Assembly: GCF_044761665.1 (NCBI RefSeq)
Contig: NZ_JBIWCW010000016.1
Location: forward strand, 9,165-73,164
Length of the DNA: 64,000 nt
Source: Peribacillus sp044761665
Lineage (GTDB): Bacteria; Bacillota; Bacilli; Bacillales; DSM-1321
Reading direction: 5' to 3'
In this document: piece by piece, positions 51,940-60,800 of the stretch
How positions within the stretch are numbered: position 1 is the first letter of the stretch
Layout of the letters: each line of letters opens with the position of its first letter
The notes under the pieces: model-generated
The model's database searches: none
Told to the model about the DNA's origin: nothing
Seen by the model: only the letters and a program-made list of their open reading frames with translations
Translations under genes and position numbers: made by a program

Positions 51940-51990
51940 GCATCGGCATAAAAAAGGATCTTCGCTGACGATCCTTTTTTATGCCGATGC
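51940..51990 (+). terminator. 21-bp perfect inverted repeat with terminator core
   Basis: The arms 51940-51960 and 51970-51990 are exact inverted copies of 21 bases around TTCGCTGAC. The inner part (AAAAAAGGATC/GATCCTTTTTT) is a bidirectional terminator; the outer GCATCGGCAT extends it beyond normal terminator length. The remaining gap to 52398 holds nothing I can assign. Confidence 0.8.
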
Positions 51991-52397
51991 CATTTGATTA
52001 TGGACCCATCCGCAAAAGGACAAGCTCAAACAACTCTTACTACTTTTGAACTCTTGCATCCAGTGAAGAAAGCCGTCGTCGATATAATTCCATAACCACA
52101 GAGTGTAAGAAGGCGATAGTCGATATTTGGACACATATTAGTCGAATATGGAAGGGTTCGAGAATAGTGAAGGGAACTGAAATTGAGAGGACCTTGTATA
52201 GGACGGATTTTCTAAATGATAGATGCGGATTAGCTAATATAATGATGAATAGATTCTTTTGGAATTAGTGCGATTTACCTGTTTATACCTTGAAATCTAC
52301 CAATAACAAGATATTGCCAAAAAAATGGTTGATAATATTTAACAGTGTGATAATTTGGTATAGTAATGTATTTTTAGCATTTTTAGGAGGGTGAATA

Positions 52398-55340
52398 TTG
52401 AACGTTAAAAGGGTAAGTAGATTTACAGTATGTGTACTTATATTTTCACTTATTTTTGGTTTGATGATTCCACAAAAATCTCAGGCTGCAACAGGTGAAA
52501 CTTCTATTGAAGAAGCAAAAACGATTAAAAATGGTGACACTTTAGAGGGGAAATTTGAAAATGTTGGTACTCAATGGTTTCAAATTACACCAACGAAAGA
52601 AGAAATAGAAAAATTCTCTCATATTGAGTTTGAAGTTAATTCTGATCGGATCCTCAATATTTCTGTTTATGCGGATAAAGAAAAAGCGGAAAATGATGAG
52701 GGGAATTATTGGACTTCTTCTTATCCTGACGAAAAAGCTATTGTTGATTTTCCTTATGCTTGGGAAGGTCCGTATTACGTTAAGGTTGAATACTTTGGGG
52801 AAACGGATGATGAAGGAAATCCGTTGCCAGAAGAAAATAATAAGGCAACCTATTCAATTAATGCTCATTCTGTAACCTTGGCTCCTACATATGGAGAAGA
52901 AGATGAATCGGAATCTTGCTCGGTTGAGATAAGTGTGACGGATAAAAAATCAGGGGAATCCATGCTTAAGACGATTCGGGAGTTTAGAGACGAAGTTTTG
53001 GCAAAGTCTTCTGAAGGACGCAGTCTATCATCTTTATATTATAAAACATCCCCATTCCTTGCCTTTCATATAGTAAGCAATAAAACTTCTAAAGAAGAGG
53101 TTTATAATAATCTAGTTATTCTCAAACCTCTTATTGAAGAGATAAATGAAAAGGGCGAAAGCAGTACGGCCGTTGTAAGCAATAAACAACAAGAAGCGAT
53201 TAATGCTTTGTTCAAAAAGACAAAAGATGTCGCTCCATCCGGTTTAAAAGATGAAATGAACACTATTGCCAAGAAAGTAAATCTTGATCATCTTGCCGGT
53301 GAGCGGGTCGTTGATATCGCAAGCAAGATGGGAATTACTCTTCCGGCTTCTAAAAGCACAGATAACAAATATATCGTGAAGCTTAAAAAAGGAAAGTCAC
53401 TGAACTCTGTCCAATCCCAAGTAAAAGGAAAAGGATATGGAACACTTTCCGTAACTAAGAAACAAGAAGCCCTGTTTGATGATATGTATGTAGTGGAGCT
53501 AGACAATCAAGCAAAAATGAGCACAACAGCTCTCTCGAATATCGAAAAACTCCCAGAAGTGGAATATATCGAAAAAGTCACAAAATACAAAGCTCTATCA
53601 AATGACATCCAATCACCATACCAATGGTCATTAAATAACCTCGGTGGCGAAGATGGAATAAAAGGCGCAGACATTGATAACGAAAAACTACAGAATCTTT
53701 TAAAGAAGCGCACACTTAAGGATACATTAGTAGCGGTAGTCGATACAGGTGTCGATAATACGCTGGCGGATTTAGAAGATGCAGTTCGTATGGATTTAGG
53801 GAAGAACTTCATTAATAAACAAGCAAATGCTATAGATGACAATGGTCATGGTACCCATGTTTCCGGGGTCATTGCTGCAAAACCCAATAATGGCTATTCC
53901 ATGCAGGGAATTAATCCATCGGCTAAGATCATGCCGGTTAAAGTGCTAGATTCCTATGGTTCCGGTGACATGGAGAAAATCGCTTTAGGGATTAAATATG
54001 CTGCGGACCATGGAGCAAAAGTAATAAACCTAAGCCTAGGTGGCGGCTACAGTCGGACCATTGAATATGCCCTGAAATATGCATCGGAAAAGAATGTCAT
54101 GGTTGTGGCTGCTAGCGGCAATGACGGAATTGACGAGATGTCATATCCTTCTACTTCTAAATACGTCATTTCTGTCGGTGCTACCAACGCCCTTGACTTA
54201 GTATCGGATTATTCAAGTTTTGGTGCAAAGTTAGATATAGTTGCTCCAGGAACGGCTATTCCGAGCTTAGTGCCGAATGGTAATGTAACGTATATGGATG
54301 GAACATCGATGGCTACTCCTCATGTAGCTGCGGTTACTGCATTGTTAGTATCACAGAATCCTAGTTTGAAATTAAGTGATGTAAAAGAGATTCTTCATGA
54401 AACATCAGAATACGTCGCTTTTAAAGAAGAAGATAATGTAGATCCCTATGGTGAATTAGAAGAATTATATGCCGAAGAAGGAATAGAGGACGTAAAGGAT
54501 GTACTTCCAGTTGTAGAATTACCTGTTGGAAAAGATTTAGTTTCCGGGTATGGCAGACTGAATGCATTTAGTGCACTTAGTAAAGTGGATCTAAAAGCTA
54601 AAGTCAATCCAATTATTGATACGCAAACAAAGATTACAGGATCAGCCAAAAAAGGTTCTACCATCGAAGTGAAAAAAGGAAAGAAACTACTTGGGAAAAC
54701 GACTGCATCAGCAAATGGCTCTTTCAGCATTAAAATCCCAGTTCAAAAAGCTGAACAACGCCTTAGCGTAAATATCTCTGATTCCACCAAATCAGCGGTC
54801 GCTTCCATTAAAGTGTTTGTGAAGAAGGGGGAAACTCCTAAAGCACCAACTGTAAAAGCCGTAAGTGATAAAGATACGTATGTAACGGGAAAATCACAAG
54901 CGGGAATGACGATTTCCATCAAAAATAGCGCCAAAAAAGTAATCGGCAAAGGCAATACAGACAGTAAAGGGATTTACAAAGTAAAAATCAGCAAACAAAA
55001 AGCAGGCACAAAGCTTTCCGCTACAGCTACAGACGTGGCAAAACGGGAAAGTAAAGCAACGAAAGTGACTGTACTGGATAAAACGGCGCCAAGTGCACCG
55101 ACAGTAAATAAAGTAACAGACAGATCGACAAAAGTGACCGGTAAAGCGGAAGCGGGATCGACCGTTACAATCAAGTCTAAAAACAAGAAAGTCGGATCGG
55201 CCAAAGCTGATAAAAATGGGAAATATACCGTGAAAATCAGCAAGAAAAAAGCAGGAGTTAACTTGTATGTCTCAGCAAAAGATAAAGCGGGCAATACAGG
55301 CAAAGCAACGAAAGTAACCGTGAAGAAGTACCAAAAGTAA
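52398..55340 (+). CDS. Secreted subtilisin-like serine protease with C-terminal Ig-like repeats
   Basis: The 980-residue protein has a signal peptide (to about residue 31, SQAA), an N-terminal region (40-145) resembling a pre-peptidase/carbohydrate-binding beta domain, a prodomain-like segment (about 340-400, KYIVKLKKGKSLNSVQ...), and a peptidase S8 catalytic domain with Asp449 (VVDTGVD), His484 (NGHGTHVSG) and Ser637 (DGTSMATPHVAA). Residues 730-980 form three basic bacterial-Ig repeats, each ending KxTVxxK-like, suited to wall binding. It starts at TTG after AGGAGGGTG. Substrates unknown; likely wall-bound or extracellular. Confidence 0.92.
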   Translation: MNVKRVSRFTVCVLIFSLIFGLMIPQKSQAATGETSIEEAKTIKNGDTLEGKFENVGTQWFQITPTKEEIEKFSHIEFEVNSDRILNISVYADKEKAENDEGNYWTSSYPDEKAIVDFPYAWEGPYYVKVEYFGETDDEGNPLPEENNKATYSINAHSVTLAPTYGEEDESESCSVEISVTDKKSGESMLKTIREFRDEVLAKSSEGRSLSSLYYKTSPFLAFHIVSNKTSKEEVYNNLVILKPLIEEINEKGESSTAVVSNKQQEAINALFKKTKDVAPSGLKDEMNTIAKKVNLDHLAGERVVDIASKMGITLPASKSTDNKYIVKLKKGKSLNSVQSQVKGKGYGTLSVTKKQEALFDDMYVVELDNQAKMSTTALSNIEKLPEVEYIEKVTKYKALSNDIQSPYQWSLNNLGGEDGIKGADIDNEKLQNLLKKRTLKDTLVAVVDTGVDNTLADLEDAVRMDLGKNFINKQANAIDDNGHGTHVSGVIAAKPNNGYSMQGINPSAKIMPVKVLDSYGSGDMEKIALGIKYAADHGAKVINLSLGGGYSRTIEYALKYASEKNVMVVAASGNDGIDEMSYPSTSKYVISVGATNALDLVSDYSSFGAKLDIVAPGTAIPSLVPNGNVTYMDGTSMATPHVAAVTALLVSQNPSLKLSDVKEILHETSEYVAFKEEDNVDPYGELEELYAEEGIEDVKDVLPVVELPVGKDLVSGYGRLNAFSALSKVDLKAKVNPIIDTQTKITGSAKKGSTIEVKKGKKLLGKTTASANGSFSIKIPVQKAEQRLSVNISDSTKSAVASIKVFVKKGETPKAPTVKAVSDKDTYVTGKSQAGMTISIKNSAKKVIGKGNTDSKGIYKVKISKQKAGTKLSATATDVAKRESKATKVTVLDKTAPSAPTVNKVTDRSTKVTGKAEAGSTVTIKSKNKKVGSAKADKNGKYTVKISKKKAGVNLYVSAKDKAGNTGKATKVTVKKYQK

Positions 55341-55351
55341 AAACTTAACTG

Positions 55352-55402
55352 AAACGGCATGTTCCTTGTTAGAAACAACTAACAAGGAACACGCCGTTTT
55401 TT
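55352..55402 (+). terminator. Terminator after the S8 protease gene
   Basis: A long stem of about 20 bp with one mismatch (55352-55372 with 55379-55399) ends in seven T's. Confidence 0.92.
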
Positions 55403-55425
55403 TCTTGAATCTTTAATAGGATGAC

Positions 55426-55461
55426 AACAAAAAAGCCTATCAAAAGTTTTTGATAGGCTTT
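55426..55461 (-). terminator. Terminator of the lipoprotein gene
   Basis: A perfect 14-bp stem (55432-55445 with 55448-55461) is followed on the minus strand by TTTTTTG. Confidence 0.85.
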
Positions 55462-55479
55462 CAGTATGTACGTGATGAA

Positions 55480-56070
55480 TTAGAATGGAAGAGAAAGAGA
55501 ATCCTTCAATTCCTGTAAAAGTTCAAGGTGTTTCGCTTTCGAAACATAGATCTTTTCCTGATCTTCCTTTGACTTGTTTAATAAGTCCGTCTCAAGTAAC
55601 ACGACTTGCCCATCCTCAAAGAAAAACACACTAAACTTGTTGTTCTCATCCTTGGTTAATTGAAAAAAATATTTGGTTTCTTCTACCATAGCCATGGAGT
55701 ATTCTAGCAATTCAGCTGGGTCATTATTCTTTTTCACTTCAATCTTATCCACTTTGTCGATGAAGGTCCTGATATCTTTTGGTTCTGTCATAACTTTGTG
55801 TTGATCCAAACTGGGATCATCTTTTTTTGTAAATAGTACGGAAAGCTCTTTGTAACTATCCTGATTAGGTATGTCTAGCTTAACGGACTCAGTATTCTCT
55901 TCAGTTTGTTCTTCAGTTTGTTCTTCAGGCTGCACTTTCTCTTCGGTTTTGTTCTCTGTCTTGTTTTCTTCCGATTGAACTTTGGATACCGTTTCTTCTT
56001 TCTCTGAGCCACAGGCACTTAAGAATAGAGAAAGGGACAAACTAAAGACAATCATTTTTAAGAGTTTCAT
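55480..56070 (-). CDS. Lipoprotein of unknown function
   Basis: The 196-residue protein has a lipoprotein signal (LSLSLFLSACGSEKEE), a Glu/Thr-rich linker with repeated TEEQTEEN/TENKTEE units (residues 30-60) and a globular domain (65-196, ELSVLFTKKDDPSLDQHKVM..., VFFFEDGQVVLLETDLLNKS). I do not recognise the family. Probably a membrane-anchored outer-face protein. Terminators bound it on both sides. Confidence 0.75.
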   Translation of the reverse strand: MKLLKMIVFSLSLSLFLSACGSEKEETVSKVQSEENKTENKTEEKVQPEEQTEEQTEENTESVKLDIPNQDSYKELSVLFTKKDDPSLDQHKVMTEPKDIRTFIDKVDKIEVKKNNDPAELLEYSMAMVEETKYFFQLTKDENNKFSVFFFEDGQVVLLETDLLNKSKEDQEKIYVSKAKHLELLQELKDSLSLPF

Positions 56071-56148
56071 TCAATAACCACCTTTCAGTCTACTATTCTA
56101 CCATAATTGGATTAATATTCCATAAGCGAAAAGACGGAAAAATAAAAA

Positions 56149-56182
56149 AGGTAGACAGACAAAATCGATGCGTCCGCCTACC
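56149..56182 (-). terminator. Terminator of the CotF-family gene
   Basis: An 11-bp stem with two G:T pairs (56150-56160 with 56172-56182) is followed on the minus strand by TTTTTTA. Confidence 0.75.
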
Positions 56183-56192
56183 TTCTTTTTAT

Positions 56193-56714
56193 TCATAATT
56201 GGGACAGTGCTTTATTGGCCAGATTTACATCGTTTTGGAGGATTTTGTTGAAATCATACGCTGGATACAGGCCTCTTTCATATAGGTAATTGAAAATTTT
56301 AGCATGATTATCGATTGCGCCGTTCAAATGCTTCTTAAATACTTTACGTAGGGAAGGGGTCGCCGTTTCCGTTATCGCAGTCGCGTAATTCTTGACGGAG
56401 GATTTAGCCAGGCCGAGCAAATCTCCGGCTGCCAGTGCCGATGCATCATCCCTGATTTCCTCTCCTTCATATATTTCATCTTCCATTTCTTCCACTGTCC
56501 GATTGACATCGGGCGTCAAAGGATAAAATTGAAGCAATTCCATGAGGTTTTGCGTAAGGGAATTGATCATTTGCTTATAGAGCGTTTTTAAAATCGGGTC
56601 CTTAATTTCCGGGTAGGCTTTTTTCAATTTCATCAGGGCATTGGCCTGTGAAGCTACCAATTCATGAAGCTCAAGTGTTTCATGCCAAGCAAGATGTGAA
56701 TGAGTGGGTTTCAT
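56193..56714 (-). CDS. CotF-family spore coat-like protein
   Basis: The 173-residue all-helical protein has a ferritin-like coat F domain: WHETLELHELVASQANALMKLKKAYPEIKDPILKTLYKQMI and LAAGDLLGLAKSSVKNYATAITETATPSLRKVFKKHLNGAIDNHAKIFNYLYERGLYPAYD. Members are spore coat proteins or general proteins of spore formers. The ATG at 56714 follows AGGAGG eight bases upstream; the frame from 56756 lacks one. Probably expressed during sporulation, though no promoter was identified. Confidence 0.82.
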   Translation of the reverse strand: MKPTHSHLAWHETLELHELVASQANALMKLKKAYPEIKDPILKTLYKQMINSLTQNLMELLQFYPLTPDVNRTVEEMEDEIYEGEEIRDDASALAAGDLLGLAKSSVKNYATAITETATPSLRKVFKKHLNGAIDNHAKIFNYLYERGLYPAYDFNKILQNDVNLANKALSQL

Positions 56715-56797
56715 TTTTAATACCTCCTGAACATAGTGTCCCGATACTGTATTCAAGAGGTGGGCTTTTCGGAAGTTATCCCATTATTGCGAAAATA

Positions 56798-57700
56798 TTA
56801 TTGATATTGCTCTAGCCGGTTGAAGAATTTTTTTACAAACTCGTAAAATACCTTTTCAGAAGGTGCCAGCTCTCTATTTTTTGGGGAGATGATCCCGACT
56901 GTCCGCTTGACCGAAGGCGTTTCTATGGGTATTTTGACGGTCATTCTTGGTACGATTTCATAGAAGGTGCTATCCGGCAACAGGCTGACTCCAATTCCGG
57001 CCGATACGAGCCCTTTTATGGAATCCATGTCTTCCCCTTCTGACGCAATGTTCGGCGTGAACCCGGCCTGTTTACAGGCTTCGATGGCAATGGTGTTAAG
57101 GACGTAACCTTTAGGGAATAGCACAAAAGGATCATTCCGCAGGTCGCTTAGGCGCAGGGTCTTTCTTTCCGCGAGCGGATGGGAGATGGGAAGTAGGGCG
57201 GAAACATTTTCAGTGAATAAGATATGACCCTCGATATCGGGATCCTTTGTAGGGACCGGTCCGAGGAAGGCCAAGCCGATTTCGCGGTTTTTCACTGCCT
57301 CCATTAAGTAGGAATAGGAACCTTGTTTTAAATGAAACGAGATATTAGGCTGCTCATCTTTAAAGGCGGAAATGACAGTTGGCAGCAGATAGGTGGAGAG
57401 GCTTGTCGGAAACCCGATTTTGATCATCCCATGTTCGGGGTCCAGGAATTCCTCGATTTGATATTTGGCATACTCAATCGCCTTGATGGCCGTTTTAGCA
57501 TGGATCAAGAATATTCTTCCGATCGGAGTTAATTGAATGTTCCGACCAATTTTCTCAAATAACATGACTCCCAGCTCTTCTTCCAGTCTAGCAATCTGGC
57601 GACTGATGGCTGATTGGGCTATATGTAAGTGTTCGGCGGCTGCAGAGACATGTTCTCTTTCAGCCACTTCGACGAAATAACGTAATTGGCGTAGTTCCAT
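56798..57700 (-). CDS. gltC: GltC, LysR-type activator of glutamate synthase
   Basis: The 300-residue regulator has an N-terminal LysR helix-turn-helix (LRQLRYFVEVAEREHVSAAAEHLHIAQSAISRQIARLEEELGVMLFEK) and a substrate-binding type effector domain (GMIKIGFPTSLSTYLLP...). Divergence from gltA, as in B. subtilis, identifies it as GltC, which activates gltAB unless glutamate/2-oxoglutarate balance signals otherwise. The ATG at 57700 (MELRQLRYF) follows GGTGAG; the frame open to 57718 adds six residues. Confidence 0.93.
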   Translation of the reverse strand: MELRQLRYFVEVAEREHVSAAAEHLHIAQSAISRQIARLEEELGVMLFEKIGRNIQLTPIGRIFLIHAKTAIKAIEYAKYQIEEFLDPEHGMIKIGFPTSLSTYLLPTVISAFKDEQPNISFHLKQGSYSYLMEAVKNREIGLAFLGPVPTKDPDIEGHILFTENVSALLPISHPLAERKTLRLSDLRNDPFVLFPKGYVLNTIAIEACKQAGFTPNIASEGEDMDSIKGLVSAGIGVSLLPDSTFYEIVPRMTVKIPIETPSVKRTVGIISPKNRELAPSEKVFYEFVKKFFNRLEQYQ

Positions 57701-57716
57701 TTGCTCACCTCCATCC

Positions 57717-57739
57717 ATCTATCTCAAAATGAGATAGAT
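57717..57739. promoter_or_regulatory. GltC box I-type palindrome
   Basis: ATCTATCTCA and TGAGATAGAT form a perfect 10-3-10 inverted repeat containing the LysR-type ATCTCA-N3-TGAGAT core, 17 bases before the gltC start. Likely site for GltC autorepression and for gltA activation. Confidence 0.75.
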
Positions 57740-57833
57740 TTATGCTTAATTATATATTGTTTATATTGATTTGAAAACCTAGAATAATATGTAAGTGACA
57801 TAACGGTGTAAGAAATAAGAGGGGGGAAACATT

Positions 57834-60800
57834 ATGACATACAATCAAATACCAAAAGCACAAGGTCTTTACCGTCCGGAATTTGAACATGATGCATGTG
57901 GGATCGGTTTATACGCTCATCTAAAGGGGCTAGCTACACATGATATCGTCAAACAAGGACTGCAGATGTTGTGCCAATTAGATCATCGCGGCGGACAAGG
58001 GAGCGATCCTCTTACAGGAGATGGAGCAGGATTGATGGTGCAGATTCCTGATAAGTACTTTAGGCTTGCTTGCCCGGAAATGAATTTGCCGGCAAAGGGC
58101 CGCTATGGTGTAGGCATGCTCTTTTTTTCCAATGATGATGCGGAACGGAATGAGATTGAAACACGTCTAAATTCCTTAATCGAACAAGAGGGTCAAACAC
58201 TTCTAGGCTGGAGAACGGTTCCTGTAGACGTGGCGAAAATCGGAAATGTCGGCAAAGAAACGTGCCCGACGATCCGTCAGGTGTTCATCGGTGCCAGTGA
58301 AGACGTTACGGAAGACTTGGCTTTTGAACGCAAATTATTCATCATCAGAAAACAGGCGGAAAACTGGGCGCGTGAACGCGGAAACCGTTTTTATTTTGCC
58401 AGTCTTTCAAGCGCTACGATCGTTTACAAGGGATTGTTGACACCGGAACAAGTGGATGCTTTTTATCTTGATCTGCAGCATGAGGATTTTTTGTCGGCTT
58501 TCGCTTTAGTGCATTCCCGCTTTAGTACCAATACATTTCCTAGCTGGGAACGGGCCCATCCAAACCGCTACTTGATCCATAATGGCGAGATCAATACGCT
58601 AAGAGGGAATGTAAACTGGATGAAAGCACGTGAACAGCAGTTCGTTTCGGAAGCTTTCGGGGATGATTTGCAAAAGGTCCTTCCTATCTTGGATACGGAC
58701 GGAAGTGACTCATCCATTTTGGATAATGCACTTGAATTCTTCGTCTTGGCAGGTCGTAAACCGGCACATGCAGCGATGATGCTGATTCCTGAACCATGGA
58801 CGGAAAACCCGCATATGACGAAGGAAAAGAAAGCTTTTTACGAATATCACAGCATGTTGATGGAGCCATGGGATGGTCCGACGGCCATTTCGTTCACGAA
58901 TGGGAAACAAATCGGGGCGATCCTGGACCGTAACGGATTAAGGCCAGCCCGTTATTATGTGACCAAAGATGACTACATCATTTTCTCCTCGGAAGTCGGC
59001 GTAATCGAAGTCGAGCCGGAAAATGTATTATATAAAGAGCGCTTAAGCCCAGGCAGAATGCTTTTAATCGATTTAGAGGAAGGCCGGATCATTTCGGATG
59101 AAGAAATCAAATCCGAAATGGCAAAGGAACAACCGTATCAAAAGTGGCTGGATGAACAGATCGTGCAGTTGACGGACGAAGATCAGCCGGTCGATGTGGA
59201 ACCTTTATCCGATTTGGTTTTCCGTCAAAAAGCGTTCGGCTATACGTATGAGGACGTGCAGAAATATTTACTGCCGGTCATTAAAGAAGGAAAAGATCCA
59301 CTTGGCTCAATGGGGAACGATATTCCTCTAGCGGTATTATCAGATGGTCCGCAATCGTTATTCAACTATTTCAAGCAATCCTTTGCCCAGGTGACCAACC
59401 CACCAATCGATTCGCTTCGTGAACAAATCGTTACGTCAACAATGACGTTTCTGGGGGCGGAAGGCGATCTTTTGAATCCGAATGAAAAGAATAGCCATCG
59501 CATTCAATTGGATACACCGGTATTGACGCCAGGTCATATGGAACAGCTAAAGAAAAACAACTATCCGGAATTCAAAAGTAGGGTCATCGAGACTTTATTT
59601 TCTGAAGATTTGGAAAGTCAGTTGAATCGGATTTGCCGTGAAGCGGAGCAAGCGATAACGGAAGGCATCAGCCTATTGATTTTATCCGATAAAAATATGA
59701 ACAAAGAACAAGCTGCAATTCCGCCATTATTGGCTGCTAGCGCCCTTCATCAAGAGCTTATCCGCCATGGAAATCGGACGAAGGTAAGTATCATCGTCGA
59801 AACGGGAGAGGCAAGGGAAGTTCATCATTTTGCCGCTTTGATTGGATATGGGGTAGACGCGATTTATCCTTATCTTGCATTTGAAACGTATAAGCAGGCG
59901 GTTGTGGACGGCAGTTTAAAAATTAGTTATGAAAAAACGGTCAGCAAATATGTGAAAGCCGTGACGGAAGGCATCGTCAAGATCATGTCGAAGATGGGAA
60001 TTTCCACGGTCCAAAGCTATCGTGGGGCACAAATTTTCGAAGCGGTCGGCATTAGCGCAGATGTAATTGAACGCTATTTCAGCGGTACAGCTTCACAACT
60101 TAGCGGGATCGAGTTAGAGACCATCGCGGAAGAAGCGTTGATTCGTCATCAAAAAGCAGTCACTGATCTTTCCGATCAGACACTAGAAGCGGGAAGCGAT
60201 TTCCAATATAGAGCGAATGGGCAACATCATGCGTTCAATCCGAAAACGATTCATACGTTGCAATGGGCGTGCCGAAAAGGCGATTACCGTCTATTTAAGC
60301 AATATTCCCAGTTGGCAAATGAGGAGCGACTTGGATTTTTAAGGAATTTATTCTCATTCAATCAAAAGAACCAAAGTATCTCATTAGATGAAGTGGAATC
60401 AGTGGAATCCATCGTACGCCGCTTCAAAACAGGGGCCATGTCGTTTGGGTCTCTTAGTCAGGAAGCCCATGAAACATTAGCGATTGCCATGAACCGTTTA
60501 GGTGGAAAAAGTAACAGCGGAGAAGGCGGAGAACATCCAAATCGATATGAAACTGATGAAAACGGCGATAGTCGCCGAAGTGGAATCAAGCAGATCGCTT
60601 CCGGTCGTTTCGGTGTGAAGAGCCATTATCTTGTGAATGCCGATGAGCTTCAAATTAAGATGGCCCAAGGAGCGAAACCTGGTGAAGGCGGGCAATTGCC
60701 GGGGAATAAAGTATACCCGTGGGTAGCTGAAGTTCGTGGGTCCACACCGGGCGTCGGCCTGATTTCGCCTCCACCACATCATGATATCTATTCGATTGAA

